This document shows, piece by piece, positions 46,201 through 54,627 of a stretch of DNA of 64,000 nt; position 1 is the stretch's first letter; every line of letters starts with the position of its first letter. The notes below the pieces were generated by a model, which searched no databases, was not told the origin of the DNA, and saw only the letters and a program-made list of their open reading frames with translations. The translations under genes and the position numbers were made by a program. This DNA is from Paramyrothecium sp. XJ0827 (lineage: Eukaryota; Ascomycota; Sordariomycetes; Hypocreales; Stachybotryaceae): NCBI GenBank assembly GCA_020881915.1, contig JAJFPB010000008.1:2914001-2978000 (forward strand), in the 5' to 3' direction.

Positions 46201-49200
46201 TGCGCCCCTCACTACTTCTGGATCGAGATACTCCACCTACGTTTCGTATCTGAATCGACAGCCTGCAGAGGAAGATCTACATTTTTGGACAGGCTTACTA
46301 CAGGATGTCACTCCAACTTCTTTTCCATCCCTTTTATCCATTCCAGAAAAGGGATTGAAAGAAGAAAGGGATGGACTCTACGCGACCACAGTGCTCAATG
46401 ATTTGTCTGCTCTACATCAATTCCAGCGGTCTCAGGGTGTGACTGTTGCCACCATCTTCGAGCTCGCATGGGCATTCATTCTATCCGCCTATACCGGCTC
46501 CACTGAAGTCTCCTGGGGAGCGTTGTTGAATGGCCGCGATATCCCCGTGGAAGACATCAGTCACATGGTTGGGCCTGTCATCAATCAAATCGTTCACTTC
46601 GTACCCTTGAAACCTGGAATGACGATCGCTGACGCCGCTCGTGACGTTCAAGGACGCCTTCTAGATGCGATCGAGCACCAAAACTGTTCTTTGGCAGCCC
46701 TTCAGCATGCACTTAAACTAAGGAATGAAAAACTGTTCAACACAACTTTGTCGGTTCGCCGCAGACGTGTTGAATCCGAGGCGTACACCAGTTCCTTGAT
46801 TCTTGAGTCAATCTCGAGTAACGACCCAACCGAATACGACCTGACTGTTCATGTTATAATGGCCGAGAACGACATTGAGGTCGCGATACAGTACAACCCT
46901 GCTTTCATAGATGAAAGCAGCACAAAACAAGTGCTGGATCACTTCTTGGAAGTCGTGAAGCATATAGCGGAAAATCCATCTCAGCGACTCGAAGAACTGC
47001 CAACTCCTTCTCGAGACAATCTAAGCAGGGTCATATCTTGGAATAAGACTGTTCCACCAAAGTTGCATACTGGCGTTCACGATCTTATCCAGGAAACATT
47101 ACGAAGGCAGCCAAACAGCCTTGTTGTTGATGCGTGGGATGGAGCATTTACAGCCCGAGAATTGGACGAAGCCTCAAGTCGCCTCGCCAGGTTTCTCGTA
47201 AAGTCAGCAGGAGTTGGGCCTGACAGCCTTGTCGGCTTTTGCATGAGCAAATCTAGATGGGCTGTCAGTACCATGCTGGGCATACTCAAAGCTGGCGGTG
47301 CTGTGGTACCTCTAGGTATTGTAGACACCCTTCCAAGAATTGAGAATATGGTAGTCAAGGCCGGTATAAAGCTTGTGATGGCTGACAGCGAGCAAATATC
47401 TCGTCTGGAGTCCATGGAGCGTCTGGGGTTGGAGTTCCTTGCCGCTCAGCAAATCTGCGAAGATCTTAATCAACCTGAAGCTACAGTCTCGTACAGCCGG
47501 CCGGTGGCATCTACCAACATTGCCTTTGTTATGCACACTTCTGGAAGCACCGGAGTCCCGAAAGGCGTTATTGTGGATCATGGCTCGCTTAGCACAAGCA
47601 TGAAAGTTTGGGTAGAAACGCCGCACCTGAGATACGGTTCTGACACACGAGCCAGCCAGTTCACAGCATTCACCTTTGATCCGGCCAATCATGAAATCCT
47701 CAGCGTCTTGTACAGTGGTGGGTGCGTGTGTGTGCCTTCGGAGGATGATCGACTCAACAATCTTGAGGGTTTCCTTCGTGAATACCGAATCACGTCTGCC
47801 ACATTAACTCCAACAGTGGCCCGCATGCTCAACCCCACACAGTTGCCCGAATTGCGCACTCTTGTAGTCCTCGGAGAAGCATTGAAACCGGCGGATGTGA
47901 AGCCTTGGCTTGATCATGGCCGTGTTGAAGTAATAAACGCCTATGGCCCGACGGAATGCACAATTATAGCCGCGATTAGTCGTCCTATAATTCGAGATTA
48001 CGAAGCGTCTACCATTGGCTATCCTCTTGGCGTCGCACTTTGGGTCACACAACCCAATGACTTTAACGAGTTATGTCCGGTTGGAGTGCCAGGTGAGTTA
48101 CTTATCGAGGGCCCTCTTGTCACAACAGGATATCTTCATGACGCCGTATCGACTGCTGCGAGCTATGTTATCGATCCTTTATTTGTTCGTCATCTTGGCT
48201 CCGAAAGAGGCCGCCGAATGTACCGAACTGGAGACATCGTTCGCCAGAATCATAATGGATCCGTAACGTTTATCGGGCGCCGTGATGACCAAATCAAGAT
48301 CCACGGACAACGAGTGGAAATTGGGGAAATTGAGAACAGCATTCTACAACAAGGTTCCGAAAAAATAGGGCTGGTTTATGTCGCTCTGATCAAGCCGATC
48401 GACGCAGGCAGCGAAGCAAGGATTGTCGCTGCGGCAGAGGTTAGAGACGCAGTACCCGGTCAACACGATCTGATAGCGTCGCCACATCCTGCGACTCTCG
48501 AAAAGCTTCATAAGCTCAGGCTATCCCTATTCGATGCGCTGCCCTCACATATGGTTCCGAGTGTCATTATTCCATTCTCAAAGATGCCATTCAATACTGC
48601 CGGCAAAGTTGATCGACCTGCTGTTCATCGTGCCCTCTGCACACTGAGCGAAGCTGCGCTTGATGCTTTCCTCTTCATTGCCTCGGACAATCCAAATGGA
48701 CAAGAATGGACCAAGAATGAGCGAATTATGCGAGACCTCTGGGCCACCGTCCTTCAAAAGCCCGTTGGAGTCATCAGGCTAGAAGACGACTTCTTTCACA
48801 TCGGGGGTGATTCCATCAATGCCATGAAGCTAGTTGCAACCGCAAAAAAAGCTAAACCATCGATTCATCTTACAGTTGCTGATATCTTTGAGCATTCGTC
48901 CCTGTCCAACCTCGCACGCTTGGTCGGAGATTCAGGGGCGGCATCAATTGTGAAAACTGACCCAGCTCCTTTCACAATTAAGGTGGGATCCTCGCCAGTT
49001 CGTCGAGATCAAATTCCAAACTTGGCAGAGCAATGCGATGTGCCAATTGAAAGTATTGAAGATATTTATCCATGCACTCCCTTACAGGAAGGTTTAATGG
49101 CCATAACTACAAGACGACCAGACAAGTATGTCCTCCAGCGAGTCTTCCGCATCAATAGCGATATCAGCACATTTCAAGCCGTCTGGGACCAACTATGGGA

Positions 49201-52200
49201 CTCCTTGGTCATCCTGCGCACGCGCATTGTGCCTTGGCAAACAGGCGCTGTGCAAGTCGTGGTTAGGGAGTCTACACCGTGGCGCACCTCGGGGAATCTT
49301 CGAGATTATCTTGACCAGGACCGCCGGGTTTCCATGTCTTATGGGAGCAGGCTCTGTCGTCTCGCTATTATTGATACTCCCGAAAGTGATGCAAAGTACT
49401 TCGTCTGGACTATGCATCACAGTATCTACGACGGCTGGAGTTTGAGCGAGACTCTGAATATGCTAGAGCGACTGGGACGCAAAGAACAAGTTCCACAACC
49501 AGTGCCGATGTCTCGTTTTGTGCATTACCTCGCCATGAAAAACGAAGACACGACACAGTCTTTCTGGCAAGACCATTTGAGCGGTGCAGCCGTGATCAAG
49601 TTTCCAGAACTTCCCGTTGATCCCTCATTCTTGCCTCAATCCACACAACATGCGCAACGACACATGGTTAAACCCCGCAGTGATCGTCTTGTCTCAGTCA
49701 CGACATCAAACATACTTCGCGCGGCTTGGGCGATCCTTCTTGCAGCTTACGCAGGTACAGACGCGGACGAGGCGCTGATCCTAGTCGCTTTGTCGGGACG
49801 ACAAGCACCAGTAGACAACATTGAGAGGATCATTGCGCCTACTGTTGCCACGGTTCCTGTGCGCATCAAGATTCCTCAAAGCGAGCCAATCCCGAAATTC
49901 TTGTCCCGAGTTCAACAGGACGCCGTCAAAATGATACCGTACGAACACACAGGCCTTCAAAACATCAGACGGCATGTCCCGGATCTCCAAGACGGCTTAT
50001 TCACTCCGGCACATTTGTTCACGGTCCAAGCTGCTCTGGGCAGTGAAACCGATGCTTCTCGAGAACAAGGACTCCTCAGCCTTGAAACTGAGCACAGTGA
50101 TGATAATGCCATTCAGGGCTACGCTTTCAACCTTGAATGCACAATTGTCACGGATAAAGACATTCGTGTAGATGCATGGTTTGATGAAACAACGATAAGC
50201 GAATTGCAAGTGATTCGAGTACTTGAGCAATTCGAGAACATCTTTCAACAGCTGTCACAATCGGCCACCGATATGAGCAAGTCGGTGCATGATCTAAATA
50301 TCATCAGTCCACAGGACAAAACTCAGATTCTGTCATGGAATGGAGAGGTCCCGGAACGCACAAATAAGTGTATGCACGAAGTGTTAAGAGAGGTGAGCAG
50401 ACGGCAACCGGACGCGCCCGCAGTATGTGCATGGGACGGCAACATGACATACCGGGACCTGTTGCGTACTTCTGCCCGCTTGGCAGAGTATCTTCGACAA
50501 GTTCACAGTGCCATTGGGCCTGAAACCTTGATTGGCTTTTGTATGTCCAAGTCCAAATGGGCCATTGTCGCCACCATCGCCGTCTTGATGGCTGGTGCAG
50601 GTGTGGTTCCTCTGGGAATCCAGCATCCCATCGCACGCATACAGACAATATTAGAGAACACGCAAGCGAGAGTTATTATTACGGACAGTGAACAGGCTGA
50701 TCGACTCCGCTCAGTTCCTGCAAAGACCATCATCGTCGATCAAGAGCTGATCAACAGTCTGCCACCGCAAACCACCGAAGTTCCTTGTACAACAGTGACC
50801 GCAGATAATGTCGCCTGGGTCGTTTTCACGTCGGGAAGCACAGGCACTCCGAAAGGTTCAATTTTGGAACACGGAGCCTTGACCAGTAGCTTAATTAAGC
50901 ATAGCAAAATGCTTGGGCTGAGGGCGGATTCGCGAGCATTACAATTTGCTGCTTTCACATTTGACAATAGCATCTCGGATATATTCGCAACACTCTTTCA
51001 GGGTGGGTGTGTCTGTGAGCCTTCGGAACATGATCGTGTGAGTAATCTCGCACAGACTGTTTGGGACTTGCAGGTCAACGTCTTAAGTTTAACGCCTACT
51101 GTGGCTGCGCTCCTTCGCCCTGAAGATGTTCCACCGATTGAGACTCTGATTGTCGGTGGTGAGCCGCTTGATCCCAACGTCATAGACATCTGGGGCAAGT
51201 CGTCAAGAATCATCAACTCGTATGGTCCTTCCGAGTGTTCGATCCTTGTTGCTTGCAGTCGGCCTCTTGTGCAACGCCGGGATGCACCTAATGTGGGCCT
51301 GCCGGTAGCATGCTGCTTTTGGGTGGTCTCGCCTACAGACTTCAATAAGTTGTGTCCGATTGGAGCGCCAGGCGAACTGTTAGTTCAAGGCCCACAACTA
51401 GGACGCGGTTATATCAATGAGCCTGAGAAGACAGCCAAGGCATTTGTCGTGAATCCGAGTTGGGTGGAAAGCTTTCCGTCGGCACGCAACCACCGTCTCT
51501 ATCGGTCCGGGGATCTTGTCCGTCAAAATCCCGACCAGTCACTTACCATGCTTGGCCGAAGAGATAATCAAGTCAAGATACATGGCCAACGTGTGGAAAC
51601 TGGCGAAGTTGAGAGCTGGATCGTTCGACTACTACCCAGTGTGCGCAAAGCAGCTGTCGATTACATTGCGTTGTCCAAGGAACGAGGTGACCGTGTCTTA
51701 GTCGCGGCTCTCGAATTTGAGTCTGCCGGCTCGAAAATGCAGAAGAGCGCTTCAACTCAGTTGGTGGAGACGTCGCTGGTGATGCGACGAATGATTGAGC
51801 AGCTTCGAACAGATCTACGGGCCGTCCTTCCCTTGTACATGATTCCCAACTTTTTTGTTCCTGTCACGCGTTTGCCTCTGAATCCTTCAAGCAAGTTGGA
51901 CAGACTGGCTTTACGGGCCGTATTTGCCGCCATGACTATAGATGATTGGACGAAACATCTGTTCGCTCATACATCTACCAAGTCTGTTGACACCGAATCG
52001 GAGGTGGTATTGCGACAGTTATGGTCAAAAGTCTTGATGGTCGAAGAGTCAATGATTGGGAGAGAAGATAGTCTGTTTGATGTTGGAGGCGATTCCGTTG
52101 TCGCTATGAAACTGACGGCGTTGGCCAGAGACGTCGGAATGCAGCTCACAGTAGCAGATATCTTTCAAAATCCAGTCCTTGAACGAATGGCCATCGTGGC

Positions 52201-53626
52201 CAGCAGTTCTCGACCAGCTGCCCCTCCTATGGATCTCTATGAGCGCTTTTCGCTTTTAGAGGACCGTTATCAGGATGGCTTGATGGAAACAGTAAATCAT
52301 CTTCCGTGGATTCAGTCATCTGACGCAAAAATCATCGATATAGCGCCTGTCACTGACTTTCAGTCAACAAGCATTGTCGGCATGCTCTCCCACACACGTA
52401 TGGACTTGAACTACGTAGCGATACATGGCCAAGGTCTTTATGACATTGAATCATTGAAGCATGCTTGCCTGGCGCTGGTAGCACAAGTTGAAAGCCTCAA
52501 GACTGCATTCGTGCAGCACATGGGCTTGTTTTGGCAAGTTATTCTTGAGGAGTATAAACCCGAGATAAAGGCTTATCAGACGGCTGGGTCGCTTGAAGCT
52601 TTCACCCAACAACTCATTGACGATGATATTTTTGGCAACCCAGAGCAAGGGAAGCCACCTTTCGATATCGCAATCATCAGCAAGTCTGAAAGCAACGACC
52701 ATAGATTGCTATTCCGTATATCGCATGCCCTTTATGACGCACAGTCTCTCCCTTTGATATTGGACAACCTTGCAGCAATCTACAACCAAGCTCTCGTCAA
52801 ATCACATCCACGTTTCGTTGACTACCTTTTTGACCTACATACATACAACACAAATTCATCGCGGTTGTATTGGCAAAAACTTCTTGATGGATCAACCATG
52901 CCGCATCTAGGACGTTCCAATAACGCACAGGTGGCGCTGACGGCTACTGTACTGCCCAGCAAGACGACTAGATTGCCACGGGCTTTCGCATCAGGTGTGA
53001 TGCCGGCTGTCATCATCAAGGCTGCATGGAGTCTGGTTCTTGCGCAGTATTCTAATCGGTCTGACGTGGTTTTCGCCGAAGCAAGCACGGGACGTAACTC
53101 TGTGCACAATACCACCGTGAGTGCCTATGGGTGTTGCGTAAAGGCACTACCATTTCGCCTTGCTATATTTTCAGAGGAGACGGTTTCATCTCTCTTAGAC
53201 CGTGTCCTGGCTCAACAGACCGAGAGCATCCGACATGAAGCCTTAGATACGCTGGAGATTATTAGTACTTGTTCGAATTGGAGCCGTTTCACATCTTTAA
53301 TCAATCACCAGAGGTCTCAAGACTCCAGTTTCGTGCTCGGAAACACCAAGTACACGCCAGCTTTTGTTGCGCCAACAGGAGGCCACTACATGATGACAGA
53401 CATTACAATTTCAGCAACGCAGGGATCAGATTGGTTAGAGGTCAGCCTTGCTGCTGCTGTCGATTCAGTATCAGATGATCTTGCTTCAGATCTTTTGAAT
53501 GGACTTCAGGCAGCTATTGAGGGAATCATCAGAAGTCCTGATGAGCCCGTCTCAGAGTTGGAGGCATCCGTGCGGGCATGCTTTAGGCAAAAGGATGTTA
53601 GTAACAGTAAAATTTCGCTATGTTGA
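40286..53626 (+). CDS. Nonribosomal peptide synthetase, T-C-A-T-C-T-C-A-T-C-A-T-CT, 4446 aa
   Basis: Single 13.3-kb exon from ATG 40286. Order, with residues: carrier T0 (GGDS, Ser42); C1 (SHALVDG, His259); A1 ~565-1085 (TSGSSGIPKG at 713, YRTGDLV); T1 (Ser1140); C2 (HHSLFDG, His1346); no A domain; T2 (Ser1729); C3 (HALADA, His1951); A2 ~2264-2782 (TSGSTGVPKG at 2418); T3 (Ser2843); C4 (HHSIYDG, His3045); A3 ~3363-3880 (TSGSTGTPKG at 3515); T4 (Ser3937); terminal C (SHALYDA, His4147). The leading T should accept an acyl group from outside, as in EasA of emericellamide. Terminal C domains of this fungal type release the chain by macrocyclisation. Specificity residues read by eye: A1 A-D-S-T-V-S-G-V-F; A2 D-P-H-T-V-L-A-I-I; A3 D-N-S-S-I-G-S-I-L. 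There is no epimerisation, methyltransferase or thioesterase domain. Every carrier Ser and catalytic His is present, so the enzyme looks functional. Confidence 0.97.
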   Translation: MSSGSKSEALEQWLHNLAAEVLNIDVEDVDLTKSFLASGGDSLSAIEFMAKCREHHVTIEISDVMSAPDLAELIKRIVAGQSILPQETIVDEAGATFSDFPLLDASYASLDALLTSLEAVHADPLSAVETLGPCSPVQNNFLISQKVNPKAYHCSFTSRIVPVSSHPRLETETIKACWSKVVARHSILRTAFVESSTRLGKFDQLVWKQAEPWVMLNQDASAILHDHELPRYVAYQPQHRLSVAEDLGQGLLVKLDISHALVDGQSAEVLVKDFSRALSGSKLEGESLPYMDFALHELGLQTGPTSNYWSHYMMDAQETRLPASNSRELSELCNIKAKIDLPLGDLDSFCGQHGVTPVNVCQVAWGLVLRAFTSSDDVCFSSVTSRRQTPISGIQDAVGVFIDVLLCRLHLRDTSTMKQVLEEVNAEFLRSLPYQSITAAWSKNPQGTPIRRWGNSVLSFHRLQPENDRSKFSFHPLWRSTPTDYDVSLNIGLGQNRIEMTLEFWESKMSGVLASNILGVFQEAIKFVLQSTDKSALSFFPLNESDKAHLQHQMEADHPTSNICLHDLILKHALTHPQAPAICSWDGEWTYDELFATATGLSSWLTSQNNFKPESTVGICMDKSKWAIAAMLAVLISGGAVVPVGVDDPRAKEFITIANATFVLTDSSNFKSLKSIGLTATILDISTAKWTPNTKTEMPKGVEPGHPAWILFTSGSSGIPKGVLLEHQALSSALLAQGKAFKIEPGVRTLQFAAYTFADSISDIFGTLVMGGCVCVPSEDERTTNLAAAMHRLAVNQATLTSTVAGLLLEPTRTPKLRRLVLSGEMPSTAVVRKWMPFTNVFNGYGQSEAAVFASCSRPIVDPKTCASIGQPIIGRFWVVQPNDYNALCPVGAPGELLIESPALARCYIHDSEKTASAFVDNPRFLKQLGVPSRTSRRMYRTGDLVRQESLNGEFTFIGRHDTQVKIRGQRIELGEIETAMAPLLPDFVKTAAVSIIKYGDNDEPKLVAALGIATESAPKASREAIRPLSGPELHDMPEALNALQNALLSILPVHMVPTSFTLLTRLPVNASKKIDRQALLRILEQTYATASKLQIQAGGQGQPVTEGEHRLRPLWAEAFQRPVDSIDTTDHFFRAGGDSVTAIRMAASARNAGIELAVAEIFKNPSFKDLARVISCADFKQPIIPEEDPQPFTLLQDRYSLPAIAESCGVTMDEIEDVYPCTPLQEGLMAITAQRSKADVYVMQRTFRVADDLSMTDLQALWAKLVSNTPILRTRIALDLQGQAVQVIVNNAPEWHQKHDMPLSEYLEKDINTPMTYGGSLSRLAFVRDLESTDKSRYFIWTIHHSLFDGWSTVKTFELLARLWAGNPAPLSPVPMARFIRHISRQDERAARDFWVKHFDGVSISRFPALPDEFYEPLPMRRTQRLIARKTNRKGPVSVPTLLRAVWAILLSSYTGVQDAVMMVALSGRNAPVPGIVDLLAPTITSVPFRVHVSPQQPVREFLEQIHSRTTEMIPFEHTGFQHIRRFVPGLGSAFDPGHVFTVQKKPKEDQDLLFGKLKRVGSDRYGLQSYAFTLDCIMETESDAVTLEACFDDHVLSKQAVEDILAQFEHVFGQILEAVDDNFPTQSIKIRATIGDLDMLKQGTTSSMQPWKQHSDHCGLAQNPGQTNGKMENVQSRTVAEFTPEGNDIADSTRLERKLQQIWSEALTVPLHEVPLDRSFLSLGGDSIAAIRVVTACRRLGINFTLRDVLRSQNIASMALQENSIKESEAGKMYGRTQTGGLEAPSYQPITKLTPEELEELAGPESGITLDNIEEVLPCSPIQQGMILSQLRRPMSYRISQVFVLRSRDLTQEVDVQRLIDAWQLLQTRHTILRTTFVDRVPGKDEIHQVVLKSSSPDVVVGSCHQHEDPLQRLATLPKMEEIHGRPLLRLTILRTTGSEVYGRLETTHALADAVSIEIAIRELLQIYDSAPLTTSGSRYSTYVSYLNRQPAEEDLHFWTGLLQDVTPTSFPSLLSIPEKGLKEERDGLYATTVLNDLSALHQFQRSQGVTVATIFELAWAFILSAYTGSTEVSWGALLNGRDIPVEDISHMVGPVINQIVHFVPLKPGMTIADAARDVQGRLLDAIEHQNCSLAALQHALKLRNEKLFNTTLSVRRRRVESEAYTSSLILESISSNDPTEYDLTVHVIMAENDIEVAIQYNPAFIDESSTKQVLDHFLEVVKHIAENPSQRLEELPTPSRDNLSRVISWNKTVPPKLHTGVHDLIQETLRRQPNSLVVDAWDGAFTARELDEASSRLARFLVKSAGVGPDSLVGFCMSKSRWAVSTMLGILKAGGAVVPLGIVDTLPRIENMVVKAGIKLVMADSEQISRLESMERLGLEFLAAQQICEDLNQPEATVSYSRPVASTNIAFVMHTSGSTGVPKGVIVDHGSLSTSMKVWVETPHLRYGSDTRASQFTAFTFDPANHEILSVLYSGGCVCVPSEDDRLNNLEGFLREYRITSATLTPTVARMLNPTQLPELRTLVVLGEALKPADVKPWLDHGRVEVINAYGPTECTIIAAISRPIIRDYEASTIGYPLGVALWVTQPNDFNELCPVGVPGELLIEGPLVTTGYLHDAVSTAASYVIDPLFVRHLGSERGRRMYRTGDIVRQNHNGSVTFIGRRDDQIKIHGQRVEIGEIENSILQQGSEKIGLVYVALIKPIDAGSEARIVAAAEVRDAVPGQHDLIASPHPATLEKLHKLRLSLFDALPSHMVPSVIIPFSKMPFNTAGKVDRPAVHRALCTLSEAALDAFLFIASDNPNGQEWTKNERIMRDLWATVLQKPVGVIRLEDDFFHIGGDSINAMKLVATAKKAKPSIHLTVADIFEHSSLSNLARLVGDSGAASIVKTDPAPFTIKVGSSPVRRDQIPNLAEQCDVPIESIEDIYPCTPLQEGLMAITTRRPDKYVLQRVFRINSDISTFQAVWDQLWDSLVILRTRIVPWQTGAVQVVVRESTPWRTSGNLRDYLDQDRRVSMSYGSRLCRLAIIDTPESDAKYFVWTMHHSIYDGWSLSETLNMLERLGRKEQVPQPVPMSRFVHYLAMKNEDTTQSFWQDHLSGAAVIKFPELPVDPSFLPQSTQHAQRHMVKPRSDRLVSVTTSNILRAAWAILLAAYAGTDADEALILVALSGRQAPVDNIERIIAPTVATVPVRIKIPQSEPIPKFLSRVQQDAVKMIPYEHTGLQNIRRHVPDLQDGLFTPAHLFTVQAALGSETDASREQGLLSLETEHSDDNAIQGYAFNLECTIVTDKDIRVDAWFDETTISELQVIRVLEQFENIFQQLSQSATDMSKSVHDLNIISPQDKTQILSWNGEVPERTNKCMHEVLREVSRRQPDAPAVCAWDGNMTYRDLLRTSARLAEYLRQVHSAIGPETLIGFCMSKSKWAIVATIAVLMAGAGVVPLGIQHPIARIQTILENTQARVIITDSEQADRLRSVPAKTIIVDQELINSLPPQTTEVPCTTVTADNVAWVVFTSGSTGTPKGSILEHGALTSSLIKHSKMLGLRADSRALQFAAFTFDNSISDIFATLFQGGCVCEPSEHDRVSNLAQTVWDLQVNVLSLTPTVAALLRPEDVPPIETLIVGGEPLDPNVIDIWGKSSRIINSYGPSECSILVACSRPLVQRRDAPNVGLPVACCFWVVSPTDFNKLCPIGAPGELLVQGPQLGRGYINEPEKTAKAFVVNPSWVESFPSARNHRLYRSGDLVRQNPDQSLTMLGRRDNQVKIHGQRVETGEVESWIVRLLPSVRKAAVDYIALSKERGDRVLVAALEFESAGSKMQKSASTQLVETSLVMRRMIEQLRTDLRAVLPLYMIPNFFVPVTRLPLNPSSKLDRLALRAVFAAMTIDDWTKHLFAHTSTKSVDTESEVVLRQLWSKVLMVEESMIGREDSLFDVGGDSVVAMKLTALARDVGMQLTVADIFQNPVLERMAIVASSSRPAAPPMDLYERFSLLEDRYQDGLMETVNHLPWIQSSDAKIIDIAPVTDFQSTSIVGMLSHTRMDLNYVAIHGQGLYDIESLKHACLALVAQVESLKTAFVQHMGLFWQVILEEYKPEIKAYQTAGSLEAFTQQLIDDDIFGNPEQGKPPFDIAIISKSESNDHRLLFRISHALYDAQSLPLILDNLAAIYNQALVKSHPRFVDYLFDLHTYNTNSSRLYWQKLLDGSTMPHLGRSNNAQVALTATVLPSKTTRLPRAFASGVMPAVIIKAAWSLVLAQYSNRSDVVFAEASTGRNSVHNTTVSAYGCCVKALPFRLAIFSEETVSSLLDRVLAQQTESIRHEALDTLEIISTCSNWSRFTSLINHQRSQDSSFVLGNTKYTPAFVAPTGGHYMMTDITISATQGSDWLEVSLAAAVDSVSDDLASDLLNGLQAAIEGIIRSPDEPVSELEASVRACFRQKDVSNSKISLC

Positions 53627-53799
53627 AGACAAGATAGGTTCTGAGTCTATAAACTTCAGCATGAGATAGGGCAAAGGGCGGTAATCGGCGATGTTTGAGT
53701 TCTGGAGTCGGTCTGATAGGCAAAAGGCTTTTCAAATAAAGGTTCTTGCTAGTACGTCACTCTTTCGCAGCAGTGCCAAGTTCTAAAAATGCAAAAGGG

Positions 53800-54627
53800 T
53801 TAATCAACCCCTCCTATTTTAATACCATACTTCTCATAGCTGAAGTGTTCGAGACTTTCTAAAAATTCTGCCCATCCATCATCAACCTCTTCTGGCCGCC
53901 AATTATCTTCTAACTGAAACAAACCGGTTCTTCCAGCCAGCACATCCTCGTGCTGCCCCTCGTATTCGGCAGCCACGTCTGGATGGGGCACCCAAATAAC
54001 TCTCATTCCAGCTCGTCTTCCAGCTTCAACTCCAACCAGACTGTCCTCGAAGACTAAGCACTCGTCCGTTTTAATTCTCTCCTCGCCAACTGACTCTATC
54101 GCCTCGTTGAGCGATTGGAGGGCTAGCAGATATATGTCCGGCGCCGGTTTTGATCGACCAGGTCCTAGCCTCAAGTCGTCACCTAGGATCTTGTTCTCGG
54201 AAGGGATATAGCTGAGTAACTTGCTAGTCTCGGGTTTAGACATTTTTAATGCATATGTCTCGCTCTTGGTTGTAGAAGCCAATGCAAGTCCAAGAGGCTT
54301 GTCCGATGAATCAATGCGAGATAGGCTAAGATTTAGTAGAAGCCTTTCTGCTCCAGGCATTGGCATGCAATTTGGGAATTGAACTTGCATCTGCTCTTTG
54401 AACTCTAGAGCAAACTGCTCCTTAGAGATAGGCAGGCTGGCCCAGTCGTGGAATGTGTCGCTATCTGAAGATTTCGGTATGCCCATGAGCCGAGCGCGGA
54501 GTGATCGTGGAATTGCCGGCTTCTCATATTTCGCAAGGACCTGGTTGAAACATCTCGTAATAATGTCCTCCGAGTTAATCAAGAGCCCATCCATATCGAA
54601 GATACAGGCACGGATGGCAGGGAACAT
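53800..54627 (-). CDS. HAD-superfamily phosphatase (pseudouridine-5'-phosphatase / GPP-like), 275 aa
   Basis: Intronless cytosolic HAD hydrolase acting on a small phosphate ester. ATG 54627-54625. Motif I is IFDMDGLLINSE (two Asp), motif II is in ALASTTKSE (Thr/Ser), motif III is the Lys in GRSKPAPDIYLLAL, and motif IV is VFEDSLVGVEAGRRAGM. The cap domain between motifs I and II holds the PKSSDSDTFHDW stretch. Length and the DMDGLL start match the HDHD1/GPP-like branch. It faces the NRPS 3' end with only 170 bp between. It is probably the first housekeeping gene beyond the cluster rather than a pathway enzyme. Confidence 0.93.
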   Translation of the reverse strand: MFPAIRACIFDMDGLLINSEDIITRCFNQVLAKYEKPAIPRSLRARLMGIPKSSDSDTFHDWASLPISKEQFALEFKEQMQVQFPNCMPMPGAERLLLNLSLSRIDSSDKPLGLALASTTKSETYALKMSKPETSKLLSYIPSENKILGDDLRLGPGRSKPAPDIYLLALQSLNEAIESVGEERIKTDECLVFEDSLVGVEAGRRAGMRVIWVPHPDVAAEYEGQHEDVLAGRTGLFQLEDNWRPEEVDDGWAEFLESLEHFSYEKYGIKIGGVD

